Below, piece after piece: positions 16,958-26,643 of a stretch of DNA of 64,000 nt (position 1 is its first letter; every line of letters begins with the position of its first letter). The stretch is from Moraxella sp. VT-16-12 (GTDB lineage: Bacteria; Pseudomonadota; Gammaproteobacteria; Pseudomonadales; Moraxellaceae). The position numbers and the translations under genes are program-made. The stretch spans positions 62,001-126,000 of the forward strand of contig NZ_NKHK02000003.1 of NCBI RefSeq assembly GCF_002224245.2. The letters are read 5' to 3'. The notes under the pieces are model-generated. The model was not told the origin of the DNA. It was given only the letters and a program-made list of their open reading frames with translations, and searched no databases.

Positions 16958-18244
16958 TTACGCCTTTAATACCGTTTGTCGCCAAGCCAAATCAGCGTTG
17001 TCATCGGATTGAGATTGAACCAACATGGACGCATATTTGCTCAAATCACTAAAATGAACCGCTTGGGTTTCTTGGGTTTCTTGGCTGTCATCTTCTATGG
17101 CAAGAGCAATCTGACCACTGGTCATCGCCAGATACACTTCTGCCAAAATCTCTGAGTCCAATAATGCCCCGTGAAAGGTGCGGTCTCTTTTGCCTACATC
17201 TAAACGACGAACCAAGGCGTCTAAGCTGTTTTTTTGACCAGGATAGAGTTTGCGGGCCAATACGAGTGAATCGGTAACGTCCACCGTCTGCAAAAAATCA
17301 TCAAAACCTGCTTTTTGAAACTCCATCTGCAAAAAGTTCATATCAAAGGTGGCATTATGAGCGATCAGCTCTGAGCCTTTCATAAACTCATACAAATATT
17401 TGGCAACATCAGAAAATCTGGGTTTATCACTCAAAAACTCATTACTGATGCCATGAACTTTGATGACTTCGTCGTCCATAAGTTTGTCAGGATTAAGATA
17501 CACATGAAGTTGTACCCCTGTAAACTTACGCCCCACCATTTCAATGATACCTACTTCTACAATGCGGTCGCCCTTGTCGGCATGAAGTCCTGTGGTCTCA
17601 GTATCCATGATAAGCTGACGTTCTGACTTGTCACGGTTAATGGGGTCAGGAATTACTGCCCAAAAGTTAGGGTTTAGCCGAGACGTATCGCCATCATAAT
17701 CAGGATTTTGCTGATGGTGTCTGGCAAATTGATGTGGTGTTGATGGCACAGATGGTGGCGGTGGGTCATTAAAATTATCCGCTTTAATAAATTCATCACC
17801 TGTGTCTGATACACCCAAATTTGCCAAACGGTCAGCAGTTTCATTGCCCAAATCCCCATCATGACCTTTGACCCATTGCCAAGTAATATCACGATTTTGA
17901 CAAAGTGTGTCTAATGTTTGCCAAAGGTCTAGATTTTCAGGGGGATTTTTGTCTGCTTTTTTCCAGCCGTTTTTCTTCCAGCCTGCCAGCCACTTGGTCA
18001 TGGCGTTTTTAACGTAGCCTGAATCGGTAAAAATCGTTAAAGGTTGGTTGGCAGGTGTATTTTTAACTGCAAGTATCGCTCCCAAAATTTCCATGCGATT
18101 ATTGGTGGTGTCTTTTTCGCCTGACCATAGGTTATGAATGTCGCCATTTGGGTAGCGAATATGAGCCCCATAACCGCCTTGACTGGCACCATCTTTGCCA
18201 TTACCTTTACAAGCACCATCTGTATATGCCACAATCGTTGTCAT
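16958..18244 (-). CDS. dnaQ: RNase HI fused to DNA polymerase III epsilon (DnaQ)
   Basis: 428-residue two-domain protein. Residues 1-155 are RNase HI, removing RNA from RNA-DNA hybrids (YTDGAC with D9, NNRMEI with E52, FTDSGYV with D74, and GHDGDLGNETAD). After a Pro-rich linker (about 155-205), residues ~210-390 form the DEDD 3'-5' proofreading exonuclease (LIMDTETTGL, IAHNATFDMNFL, HGALLDSEILAEVY). In E. coli these are separate, divergent neighbours rnhA and dnaQ; here they are one frame with no stop between. Starts 1 bp after aroQ ends. Confidence 0.93.
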   Translation of the reverse strand: MTTIVAYTDGACKGNGKDGASQGGYGAHIRYPNGDIHNLWSGEKDTTNNRMEILGAILAVKNTPANQPLTIFTDSGYVKNAMTKWLAGWKKNGWKKADKNPPENLDLWQTLDTLCQNRDITWQWVKGHDGDLGNETADRLANLGVSDTGDEFIKADNFNDPPPPSVPSTPHQFARHHQQNPDYDGDTSRLNPNFWAVIPDPINRDKSERQLIMDTETTGLHADKGDRIVEVGIIEMVGRKFTGVQLHVYLNPDKLMDDEVIKVHGISNEFLSDKPRFSDVAKYLYEFMKGSELIAHNATFDMNFLQMEFQKAGFDDFLQTVDVTDSLVLARKLYPGQKNSLDALVRRLDVGKRDRTFHGALLDSEILAEVYLAMTSGQIALAIEDDSQETQETQAVHFSDLSKYASMLVQSQSDDNADLAWRQTVLKA

Positions 18245-18245
18245 G

Positions 18246-18725
18246 TTAATTATCCTGTGTTGATTGATATAGATGGGTTAAAAACCATTTTAAAGCCATG
18301 TCATAGCCAATATCGCCCAGCCCACAGATGACCCCAACCGCCTTATCTGAAAAATAAGAATGATGACGAAATGGCTCACGAGCATGAATGTTGGATAAAT
18401 GCACTTCTATAAAAGGTTTGTTGCACGCAAGCAGGGCATCTCTTAGTACCACAGACGTATGAGTAAAGCCAGCAGGATTGATAATCACGCCATCAACACA
18501 CTCATTGCCAGCAAACAGTCCAAACTCACCTAAGGCATCTACAAGCACGCCTTCATGATTGGACTGGATAAAAGTTAGGCGAACTTGGTGGGCGGTGGCG
18601 GTTTGATTTAGGCGATGTTCTATGTCAGATAGGGTGGTTGAGCCGTAGATGTGGGGTTCACGTTTGCCAAGTAGGTGCAGATTTGCCCCATTAATAATGA
18701 GCAGATGTCGGTTAAGTTGAGTCAT
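18246..18725 (-). CDS. aroQ: 3-dehydroquinate dehydratase, type II
   Basis: Shikimate pathway enzyme dehydrating 3-dehydroquinate. The 159-residue protein has [18 protein letters not shown] (catalytic Tyr in the last part), [34 protein letters not shown] and the [18 protein letters not shown] lid. The usual NGPNLNLLG is NGANLHLLG here, a mild departure. AAGGA lies upstream of the start. Confidence 0.95.
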   Translation of the reverse strand: MTQLNRHLLIINGANLHLLGKREPHIYGSTTLSDIEHRLNQTATAHQVRLTFIQSNHEGVLVDALGEFGLFAGNECVDGVIINPAGFTHTSVVLRDALLACNKPFIEVHLSNIHAREPFRHHSYFSDKAVGVICGLGDIGYDMALKWFLTHLYQSTQDN

Positions 18726-18938
18726 GGTGGTGTCCTTAATTGATGGCGTATTGTAACAAATTTAACACGTGTTTTTAAGGGGTTTGTGTGGCGTATTGAG
18801 TTTTATTTCGTATTTTGACAATCAAGCAAAGGCGACTTAATTTTGCTAAATTATTTCTTTTTTGTAAAATATCTTATAAAAGGCGGGCATACTTTAAATT
18901 GTGGTACAATGCTATTTTTATCCAAAAAAGAGTATGAG

Positions 18939-19313
18939 ATGAAACGATTTTTATGGGCATTGGGGGTGTTGTCTGTACTGCCTACTTATGCAAACGACCC
19001 ACAAGTACAGGTCAATGAACAAGCAGTTGCCATGTGCATGGTGGTAACAAGTGGTGTTTATAATGTCGCTGTTGAGCATCAAAAAGGCACCAGCAAACAA
19101 AAAACCCAAAGACAGCTAGAAAGAGATATTCAGCAACTGTCCAAGCGATTTAGTGATAAAAACTTTGTGGGCTTTGTGGGCGATTCTTGGAAAAAGGGGC
19201 TAGATATTATCTATACAATGCCTGTACAAAACACCAAAGAAGACAAAGAAGCCTTTATCAGTCAGGTGGTGGATACGGCTTTGGTGGCGTGTTTGGATGA
19301 TTTGGGGGCATGA
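18939..19313 (+). CDS. Hypothetical secreted protein upstream of rhlB
   Basis: 124-residue protein with a signal peptide (MKRFLWALGVLSVLPTYA) and two later Cys (in AMCMVV and ALVACLDD) that could form a disulfide. I do not recognise the family. The ATG at 18939 is preferred because it opens the signal peptide; an upstream in-frame start gives an implausible leader. Its stop overlaps the start of the RNA helicase gene. Confidence 0.7.
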   Translation: MKRFLWALGVLSVLPTYANDPQVQVNEQAVAMCMVVTSGVYNVAVEHQKGTSKQKTQRQLERDIQQLSKRFSDKNFVGFVGDSWKKGLDIIYTMPVQNTKEDKEAFISQVVDTALVACLDDLGA

Positions 19314-20494
19314 TGCAAACGGCAGATAAGTTAGAATTTGAGCGATTTTGTGAATTGCCTTTGTCGCCCACCACGCACCAAGCCTTAGAAGCATTGGGTT
19401 TTGATAAATTAACTCCCATTCAAGCCCAAATCTTGCCACACACCCTAGCTGGTCAAGATGCCATCGGTCAAGCCCAAACAGGCACAGGCAAAACCGCCAC
19501 TTTTTTAATCACGCTCATAGAGGCTTTGCACGCTCGCCCCTTTGCCAAAGATGAAACACGTTATTTGGCAGAACCTAGGGCGGTGATTTTGGCACCTACC
19601 CGAGAGCTGGCTCAGCAGATTTTTACTGATTGCCGAGAATTTATCAAATTTAGCAAGTTATATGCTTTGTGCATGACGGGTGGGGCAGATTTTGAAAAAC
19701 AAGAAGCTCAGTTATATCGCCGACCACTTGACATTTTGATTGCCACACCGGGGCGACTGATAGATTGGGTCGGTCGTGGTAAATTGTTTCTTGACCGCAC
19801 TGAGGTGTTGGTGCTTGATGAGGCTGACCGTATGCTTGATATGGGGTTTATTCCTGATGTCAAACGCATCATTAGCAAAATGCCCCCAAATACCCATCGC
19901 CAAAGTTTGCTATTTTCAGCAACATTTAATACCGATGTCATGAATTTGGCTTATCGTTGGTTGTATCGCCCCACATTTGTGGAGATTATGCCAGAAAGTC
20001 GCACCAACAAAAATATTAAGCAACAGTTTTATCTTTTGACCGAAAAACAAAAATTTGTTGCCATTAAACAGTTTTTGGCACAAGCAGATGTAAAAAAGAC
20101 CATCATCTTTGCCAATCGTAAAGACCAAGTCAAACGTTTGTATGACAATTTACGCCGTCATGTACAAGTTGCCATGTTGTCAGGCGATGTTGCTCAAAGT
20201 AAAAGAGAGCGATATTTACAGCAGTTTAAAGATGGCGATGTCAAAGTATTGGTGGCAACCGACGTAGCAGGGCGCGGCATTCATGTGGACGATGTCAGTC
20301 ATGTGATTAACTACACATTGCCTGATTTGCCTGATGACTATGTACATCGCATTGGGCGGACAGGCAGAGCAGGGCAAACAGGCGTTGCCATCAGCTTGGT
20401 GGGTGAAAATGATGCATTTAACTTGCCTGCCTTGGAGCAACATTTGGACACAAAATTTTGCTTAATGCAGTTTGAATCAGATAACCAAGCATAA
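19310..20494 (+). CDS. rhlB: DEAD-box RNA helicase, RhlB-like
   Basis: ATP-dependent RNA helicase, in many gammaproteobacteria a degradosome partner. The 394-residue protein has the Q motif (GFDKLTPIQAQILP), AQTGTGKTATF, PTRELAQQ, TPGRLIDW, VLDEADRMLDMGF, FSATF and HRIGRTGRAGQ. Length and motifs fit RhlB better than SrmB or RhlE, but DEAD-box subfamilies are close. Start overlaps the previous stop (ATGATG), so either of two adjacent ATG codons may be used. Confidence 0.88.
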   Translation: MMQTADKLEFERFCELPLSPTTHQALEALGFDKLTPIQAQILPHTLAGQDAIGQAQTGTGKTATFLITLIEALHARPFAKDETRYLAEPRAVILAPTRELAQQIFTDCREFIKFSKLYALCMTGGADFEKQEAQLYRRPLDILIATPGRLIDWVGRGKLFLDRTEVLVLDEADRMLDMGFIPDVKRIISKMPPNTHRQSLLFSATFNTDVMNLAYRWLYRPTFVEIMPESRTNKNIKQQFYLLTEKQKFVAIKQFLAQADVKKTIIFANRKDQVKRLYDNLRRHVQVAMLSGDVAQSKRERYLQQFKDGDVKVLVATDVAGRGIHVDDVSHVINYTLPDLPDDYVHRIGRTGRAGQTGVAISLVGENDAFNLPALEQHLDTKFCLMQFESDNQA

Positions 20495-20508
20495 ACACGG
20501 AAATAGAC

Positions 20509-21723
20509 ATGAGCGAATTTGGCGACCCTAGCGACCACGATTTAACCCTTGACCCTGCCTTTATACCTTTGGCGTTATACATTCATGTGCCGTGGTGTGT
20601 CAAAAAATGTCCATATTGTGATTTTAATTCACACGCCATCAAAAGCGATGATGCTTTGGCAGATGGGCAATTTGATGATTATGTCAAAGCATTGTTGGCA
20701 GATGCCAGCAGTCAGCTTGAATTTGTGCAACGCCGACCCATCAGCTCAGTATTTATTGGGGGTGGCACGCCATCTTTGTTGCCTGTGCGTCATTATAAAC
20801 AGCTTTTTGCTGGACTAAGAGAGCTGTTTGATTTTAGTGATGATTGTGAGATTAGTTTGGAGGTGAACCCTGCCACCATAGAACACGCCCCATTTGCCGA
20901 ATATTTATCCTTGGGCATTAATCGTGTTTCTATTGGCGTGCAAAGTTTTAATGACAAAGCGTTGCAAGTGTTGGGGCGAGTGCATGGGGCAGATGAAGCC
21001 AAAAACGCCATCATACAAGCCAAAGAGGCAGGATTTACACGGATAAATGTGGATTTGATGTACGCATTGCCTGAGCAAACCCCTGATTTGGCAGTTACTG
21101 ACATACAAACAGCTTTAATGTGTGGGGCGACACATCTGTCGTGGTATCAGCTTACCTTGGAGCCAAACACTGCCTTTTATCGCAATCCACCAAGTCTGCC
21201 TGATGAGAAGACCTTGGAAGCCATAGAAAATGCAGGGCGGGCAAGTCTGACGCAGGCGGGATTTGTGAATTATGAAGTGTCAGCATGGGTAGGGGAGTAC
21301 GACACAGTCTGTCGGCACAATGTCAATTATTGGCAATTTGGCGACTATTTAGCCATTGGGGCAGGGGCTCATGGTAAGGTAACTTTGTTGAACAGCCATC
21401 GTTTTGCTGATGGGGTGTATCGGTTTTACAAATCACGCACGCCCAAGGATTATCTAAGTTATGAGCTTTACCCAAAGATGGTGAGTTTTGAGCGTATCAA
21501 AGAGGAAAATTTGCCTTTTGAGTTTATGATGAATGCTTTACGTTTGGCAGATGGGGTTAGCGTGGATACTTTTGAAAAGCGGACAGGGCTACTGATTAGC
21601 ACCATTGATAATGAAATGCTGCCTTTGCAACACCAAGGATTTATGGTGTTTCATCCTGATGTCATTGCTCCTACAAAAATGGGCTTTCGTTATGTCAATC
21701 ATTTGGTTAGCCAGTTTTTGTGA
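20509..21723 (+). CDS. hemW: Radical SAM heme chaperone HemW
   Basis: 404-residue radical-SAM protein related to HemN that binds and delivers heme. It has the cluster motif YIHVPWCVKKCPYCDFNSH (C30, C34, C37), FIGGGTPSLL and the HemW C-terminal domain. It lacks the extra N-terminal part of HemN and carries no HemN-type additional Cys after the cluster motif. It lies 14 bp downstream of rhlB. Confidence 0.93.
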   Translation: MSEFGDPSDHDLTLDPAFIPLALYIHVPWCVKKCPYCDFNSHAIKSDDALADGQFDDYVKALLADASSQLEFVQRRPISSVFIGGGTPSLLPVRHYKQLFAGLRELFDFSDDCEISLEVNPATIEHAPFAEYLSLGINRVSIGVQSFNDKALQVLGRVHGADEAKNAIIQAKEAGFTRINVDLMYALPEQTPDLAVTDIQTALMCGATHLSWYQLTLEPNTAFYRNPPSLPDEKTLEAIENAGRASLTQAGFVNYEVSAWVGEYDTVCRHNVNYWQFGDYLAIGAGAHGKVTLLNSHRFADGVYRFYKSRTPKDYLSYELYPKMVSFERIKEENLPFEFMMNALRLADGVSVDTFEKRTGLLISTIDNEMLPLQHQGFMVFHPDVIAPTKMGFRYVNHLVSQFL

Positions 21724-21763
21724 GTTTTATAATGACAATATGCGTGTGATGGCTACGTCATAA

Positions 21764-21785
21764 AAGGGCGTATGATAACGCCCTT
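21764..21785. terminator. Bidirectional hairpin between hemW and the DUF493 gene
   Basis: AAGGGCGT/ACGCCCTT 8-bp stem with a 6-base loop between convergent genes. The T-tracts on either side are short, so efficiency is uncertain. Confidence 0.6.
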
Positions 21786-21794
21786 GTTGTGGGA

Positions 21795-22085
21795 TTATAC
21801 GACAGTTTTGACCGTTTTTGCTTGGTCAAGTGCTGTGTATAAGCGATTTACTTCGTCGGCATTTTGTAGGTGCAAACGCACTCTTAATGAGTGAAAACGC
21901 CCTGTTTTAGATGGTTGAACTTGTATGCTGGCGTGGTCAAAATCAGGAAAAATCTCTGCCAAAATCAAAGTAACTTCATGGCGTAGGCTGTCATGTTCGC
22001 CTTCATGTCCGATGATACTCATGGGATAGTCCATCGGAAACTGCCAAAGTTCAGGTTTTTGTATGTGAGTGCGTGGTATGTTCAT
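21795..22085 (-). CDS. DUF493 (YbeD-like) protein
   Basis: 96-residue small alpha/beta protein. The stretch with DYPMSIIGHEGEHDSLRHEV and the RFHSLRVRLHLQNADEVNRLYTAL end match the DUF493/YbeD ACT-like family; YbeD often lies near lipB, but here lipB is elsewhere (49.5 kb). Function unsettled, probably regulatory. Confidence 0.78.
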   Translation of the reverse strand: MNIPRTHIQKPELWQFPMDYPMSIIGHEGEHDSLRHEVTLILAEIFPDFDHASIQVQPSKTGRFHSLRVRLHLQNADEVNRLYTALDQAKTVKTVV

Positions 22086-22303
22086 GATAATACTCCAAAA
22101 TCTGATATCTGACTAAATGGGTATGGTTTGGCGGTTTTCAAGAGTGATATCAGTTTGGGCTGTTAGTAATGGTAAGTGGATAATCAGCTTGCGTTTTGGT
22201 ATGTAGATGATGATGGGCTTGTCAATGATTGCAGATTTTTCAAAGTTGTTAATGTGGAACGGCAGTTTATTTTAGTTGATGATTTGATGTATAAGGATAA
22301 GCC

Positions 22304-22831
22304 ATGATAAGCACCCATTATTATCCACCAAATAACTTACCCATGATAAGCCTGACAATCAAAGCAGGCAAATTGTTGGTTTTGGATTGGTATCATGATA
22401 AAACCCAAAAACTGCTTGATGACATTAATCAACAAGCGGTTTTTGTCGCTGCTGACAAGCTTGACCCCCATGATGACAATCATAAAATCGCCTTACAAAC
22501 CATCAAGGAGCTGGACGAATATTTTAAGGGTGAGCGTCAAGACTTTACCATACCACTTGACATATCACATGGCACGCCATTTCAAATCAAAGTATGGCAA
22601 GCGTTGTTAAATATTCCTTATGGCGACACCATCAGTTATAAAGCATTGGCAGAGCAAATCGGCAAACCAACCGCCTTTCGTGCTTGTGCCAATGCTAATG
22701 GCAAAAATCTTATCTCGCTCATCGTCCCTTGCCATCGTGTGATAGCGTCTGATGGGACACTTGGTGGCTATACGGGTGGTTTGACCATCAAACAAACCTT
22801 ACTTGATTTGGAAAAAAGATGGCAGACCTAA
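22304..22831 (+). CDS. ogt: Methylated-DNA-protein-cysteine S-methyltransferase
   Basis: Suicide repair protein removing methyl groups from O6-methylguanine. The 175-residue protein has the DNA-binding helix region (FQIKVWQALLNIPYGDTISY), the arginine finger region (TAFRACANANGKN) and the active site VPCHRV with acceptor C143, then GGYTGGL. No Ada regulatory domain. Start follows AAGGATAAGCC. It ends 11 bp from convergent metG. Confidence 0.93.
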   Translation: MISTHYYPPNNLPMISLTIKAGKLLVLDWYHDKTQKLLDDINQQAVFVAADKLDPHDDNHKIALQTIKELDEYFKGERQDFTIPLDISHGTPFQIKVWQALLNIPYGDTISYKALAEQIGKPTAFRACANANGKNLISLIVPCHRVIASDGTLGGYTGGLTIKQTLLDLEKRWQT

Positions 22832-22842
22832 GTTAGCCTTAA

Positions 22843-24906
22843 TCAGGCGAATGTCGCTCCTGCCACCATGCTATCAGGCAGTAGCACGACCGTCAATTGC
22901 CCGTCTTTTTCAGCCGATAAAATCATGCCTTCTGACACGCCAAATTTCATTTTGCGGGGGGCAAGGTTGCTAACACAAATCACCGTTTTGCCTTGCAATT
23001 CTTCTGGCTGATAAAACTTGGCAATGCCACTAAACACATTGCGGGTTTTGGGTGTGCCATTTTCATCAACATCACCAACATCAAGGGTGAACTGCAACAG
23101 TTTATCCGCCCCTTCTACTTTATTGCATTCAAGTACTTTGGCAACTTTCATTTGTACTTTGGCAAAGTCATCAATGCCAATAAATTCGTTTTGGTTTTCC
23201 ATTTTGTCGCACTCTTTTTTATCGTTTTTACCAGATTTGGGATTGGCAGGTTGTAGATTTTCCTTAGAATCATCAATCATCGCCTGCACTTTTTTGGGGT
23301 CAATGCGTTGCATGAGTGGTGTAAATTCGTGGATAGCATGTGTCAAAATGTCAAATCTGGCACTAAAATCAAAGTTATCTACATTTAAAAACTGCTGTGA
23401 TTTTTGTGCCAAAGTTGGTAGCACAGGCGACAGATACACCATGATTTTATGAAATAGGTTTAGCCCAACCGAACATACCGCCTGCACTTGCTTGGCATTG
23501 GCAGGGTCTTTGGCGAGAGCCCACGGCTTTTTGTCATCAATGTATTGATTGGCAAGGTCGGCAAGTGCCATAATCTCACGAATGGCACTGCTAAATTCTC
23601 GGTTTTCGTAGTGGGTGATAATGCTGTCGCCTGCTTTGATAAACCGCTCTACAAGCTCAGGCTCAGCACACTCGTTAGATAACTGGTTGTCAAACTGGGT
23701 GTTGATGAATTTGGCACAGCGACTGGCGATATTGACCACTTTACCCACCAAATCCGAGTTTACTTTGGCGATAAAATCGTCCAAATTTAAATCAGAATCT
23801 TCTACCTTGTCAGAAAGCTTGGAGGCAAAATAGTAGCGTAAATATTCAGGATTTAGGTATTTTAGATAGGTTTCGGCTTTGATGAATGTGCCACGAGATT
23901 TGCTCATCTTTTCACCATTGATAGTCAAAAAACCATTGACAAACAGTGATGTTGGTGTGCGATAGTTTGCTCCTGACAGCATGGCAGGCCAGAACAAGGC
24001 ATGAAAATAAACAATGTCTTTGCCAATAAAATGATACACTTCGGCTTGACTGTCTTTTTGCCAATAATCATCAAAACTGACATCAGGACGGCAGGTGTTT
24101 AGATAATTTTTAAAACTTGCCATATAGCCAATGGGGGCATCCACCCACACATAAAAATATTTATCATCAGTATTGGGGATTTTAAAGCCAAAATAGGGGG
24201 CATCTCGGCTAATGTCCCAATCTGTCAGACCTGCTTCAAACCATTCATCTAATTTGTTGGCGATGGAGGTGGGTAGGCGACCTTTATCTCGTGTCCAGTT
24301 TTGCAAAAACTGGCTAAAATTTGGCAGATTAAAAAAATAATGGTCAGAAGATTTTTGCACAGGTGTTGCACCACTTAGGGTGGAGCGGGGATTGATGAGT
24401 TCAGTGGCGTTGTAGGTTGTGCCACATACTTCGCAGGAGTCGCCGTATTGGTCACCTGACTGACATTTGGGGCAAGTGCCTTTGATGAAACGGTCGGACA
24501 AAAACATTTGTTTTTGGGGGTCAAATAGCTGTGTTACAGGGCGTATGCTGATATTGCCTGCTTGGTGATTTGCCAGATAAATGGACTCTGCAAGCTGGCG
24601 GTTGGTGTCTGAATGTGTGCTGTCATAGTGGTCAAAAGAGATGCCAAAATCTGCAAAATCACGCTCATGCTCTACTTGTACATTTTTGATTTGCTCATCA
24701 GGGCTAATGCCATTTGCTTCGGCTCGTAACATAATGGCAGTGCCATGAGCATCATCGGCACACACATAAATCACATCATGTTCCATCGCGCGCATGGCTC
24801 GCACCCAAACATCAGCTTGAATGTAGCCCAGCAAATGTCCCAGATGAATTGAGCCGTTGGCATACGGTAGGGCGTTGGTTACAAGAATTTGGCGTTTTGT
24901 TGTCAT
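22843..24906 (-). CDS. metG: Methionyl-tRNA synthetase
   Basis: Charges tRNA-Met. The 687-residue protein has the HIGH-type motif ([15 protein letters not shown]), a zinc-knuckle domain ([18 protein letters not shown]), KMSKSRGTF and, after a charged linker, a C-terminal EMAP/OB tRNA-binding domain (about 580-687, [38 protein letters not shown]). This is the long, homodimeric E. coli type. AAGGT precedes the start. Confidence 0.97.
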   Translation of the reverse strand: MTTKRQILVTNALPYANGSIHLGHLLGYIQADVWVRAMRAMEHDVIYVCADDAHGTAIMLRAEANGISPDEQIKNVQVEHERDFADFGISFDHYDSTHSDTNRQLAESIYLANHQAGNISIRPVTQLFDPQKQMFLSDRFIKGTCPKCQSGDQYGDSCEVCGTTYNATELINPRSTLSGATPVQKSSDHYFFNLPNFSQFLQNWTRDKGRLPTSIANKLDEWFEAGLTDWDISRDAPYFGFKIPNTDDKYFYVWVDAPIGYMASFKNYLNTCRPDVSFDDYWQKDSQAEVYHFIGKDIVYFHALFWPAMLSGANYRTPTSLFVNGFLTINGEKMSKSRGTFIKAETYLKYLNPEYLRYYFASKLSDKVEDSDLNLDDFIAKVNSDLVGKVVNIASRCAKFINTQFDNQLSNECAEPELVERFIKAGDSIITHYENREFSSAIREIMALADLANQYIDDKKPWALAKDPANAKQVQAVCSVGLNLFHKIMVYLSPVLPTLAQKSQQFLNVDNFDFSARFDILTHAIHEFTPLMQRIDPKKVQAMIDDSKENLQPANPKSGKNDKKECDKMENQNEFIGIDDFAKVQMKVAKVLECNKVEGADKLLQFTLDVGDVDENGTPKTRNVFSGIAKFYQPEELQGKTVICVSNLAPRKMKFGVSEGMILSAEKDGQLTVVLLPDSMVAGATFA

Positions 24907-25017
24907 GGCGTACCTTTTTGATGGGCTTTTGGGATAAATGGCGGATATTATAGCCTAAAATCACTCTTAACGCCACGATGGCTGTGCTATGATACCCAAA
25001 AATTTTTGGAAATACGA

Positions 25018-26223
25018 ATGGCTTTATTTGATGAAATTTTAGACATTATTGATGAGATTAGTCCTGCTCAATTTTTCTGGATTTATCTGGGGACATGGAC
25101 GATTTTATTGATATTGGGGTATTTTTTGGCAGGGGGATTGTATGTCTTTATGATTGCCCTAATGTTGATTGTTAGCGTGATTATTGTTTATAAATATAAA
25201 AATCCCCCAATCGTTAAAAACAACACTGTATTTTTAATGCCCTTGATTGGGCTTTTATATGCAGGAATATTTAATTCAGGGCTATTGTTTCAGCCTGAGC
25301 TGATTAGCGATAAATCCCAAGCCCAAGTGCTGACAGGCATTATCCCCAATGAACATGAATATGTGCGTGGCAGTGGTAAAAATTCAAAAAGCTATTATTA
25401 TTTAACCATCAATGGCACACGGTTGCATTGTGATGATGATAATTATGATGATTGTGAGCTAGCATATGCCCATAAAGGTCAAACCGCCACCGTATATCAT
25501 TATGAAGGTTTGGCTTATGAAATAGATGTTGGTGGTCAAAAGATTTATGAATTTCATCACCAAGCTGATAAATTTAAAGCCACTCAGCATAAAAAAATGC
25601 AACAATTTATCTGGGCAATGATTTTATTTGGCATACCATCTGCGGCATTTTTCTTTATCAATAAAAGAGTGATTCGCGATATGGCATTTATCAGCGATGA
25701 ACAATTAAAAGCCAACCAGCAAGAACAACAGCTTGCTCAAAAATTAAAATCCAAACAAATCAACTCTCGCCTTGGTGCAGGTGGCTGGGCATGGCGGATT
25801 TTATTTGGATTGCTTGCAGTTTTATCTTTAATCATCGCATTTTTAATGTTTACCATCAGCCATTTTATTGGCGTTGGCGTATTTTTGGTGATGATGGTTG
25901 TGTTGTGTTATTTGGCAAGAATGCCCTTAAAAAATGCCAAAGCAGAGGTGGCACAATATCATGAGATGATGGGTGATGATGTGGGTGAGTTGTCAGAATA
26001 TTTGTCAGTGGGTTTTTATAATTATATGGGCGTTTTTTCTTGGTTGATGATGTATATTTTATGCCCATGCGTGTTGCTTGCAGCGATGTTTGCGTTGGTT
26101 TATATGTCCAAAGAAGAGTGGTTTGCGTGCTTTGTATTTTTATTACCCATGGTGGTGATGGCAGGTGGCGTGCTGTTTTTGATAAAAAGAGCGATAGAAA
26201 ATCGGAATGTTGCTTTTGAATAA
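25018..26223 (+). CDS. Uncharacterised multi-span membrane protein
   Basis: 401-residue protein with about eight hydrophobic helices: three near the N-terminus (about 18-95), one at about 200-220, two at about 260-305 and two near the end (about 345-395). Between the third and fourth helix lies a soluble segment (about 100-185) that looks like a DUF3592-type domain (VLTGIIPNEHEYVRG, YYYLTINGTRLHC). I cannot assign a role. The ATG at 25018 is used; an in-frame TTG lies four codons earlier. Confidence 0.75.
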   Translation: MALFDEILDIIDEISPAQFFWIYLGTWTILLILGYFLAGGLYVFMIALMLIVSVIIVYKYKNPPIVKNNTVFLMPLIGLLYAGIFNSGLLFQPELISDKSQAQVLTGIIPNEHEYVRGSGKNSKSYYYLTINGTRLHCDDDNYDDCELAYAHKGQTATVYHYEGLAYEIDVGGQKIYEFHHQADKFKATQHKKMQQFIWAMILFGIPSAAFFFINKRVIRDMAFISDEQLKANQQEQQLAQKLKSKQINSRLGAGGWAWRILFGLLAVLSLIIAFLMFTISHFIGVGVFLVMMVVLCYLARMPLKNAKAEVAQYHEMMGDDVGELSEYLSVGFYNYMGVFSWLMMYILCPCVLLAAMFALVYMSKEEWFACFVFLLPMVVMAGGVLFLIKRAIENRNVAFE

Positions 26224-26246
26224 AAAACTCGCTTTATCAGCGAGTT
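26222..26246 (-). terminator. Terminator after sspAB
   Basis: AACTCGC/GCGAGTT 7-bp stem with a 7-base loop, followed on the minus strand by a run of T. Read on the plus strand the same hairpin may also end the upstream membrane-protein gene. Confidence 0.75.
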
Positions 26247-26253
26247 GATTGGT

Positions 26254-26643
26254 TTAGACAAATTTTAAATGCCCGCCTTTGGGTTTATCGTTGTTGGGTG
26301 GGGTGGGCGGTGTGTGATTGTCGTATTCGCTGGGGTCAAAAAATAAGCTGTGTTCGGTGTCTTCTTTGGCGTATATACCAAGAACTGCTTGCATGGGTAT
26401 CCACACATCTTTGGAGACACCGCCAAAACGAGCTGCAAAAGAAATGCCATCATTATCTATCAGAAGGTTGTTGGTTGCTTGATATGAGATGGCAAGCACC
26501 AACCGTCCATCTTGGGCGTACTCGGTGGGAGCCAGCAGATTTGGGGTATTGATGTCCACCATCAAATAAGGCGTAAAGCCGTTATCGCTTAGCCATTCGT
26601 GCATGGCACGGACAAAGTAGGGACGTTTTGGGTTAGAGGTCAT
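26254..26643 (-). CDS. sspB: ClpXP adaptor SspB
   Basis: Delivers ssrA-tagged proteins to ClpXP. The protein of about 129 residues opens with RPYFVRAMHEWLSDNGFTPYL, has VLAISYQATNNLLIDNDGISFAARFGG (typical tag-binding fold) and a short disordered tail ending HLKFV, the ClpX-binding module. Three ATG codons lie in a row; the third (26643) has the best spacing to AGGA. It overlaps the sspA end by about 11 bp. Confidence 0.93.
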   Translation of the reverse strand: MTSNPKRPYFVRAMHEWLSDNGFTPYLMVDINTPNLLAPTEYAQDGRLVLAISYQATNNLLIDNDGISFAARFGGVSKDVWIPMQAVLGIYAKEDTEHSLFFDPSEYDNHTPPTPPNNDKPKGGHLKFV

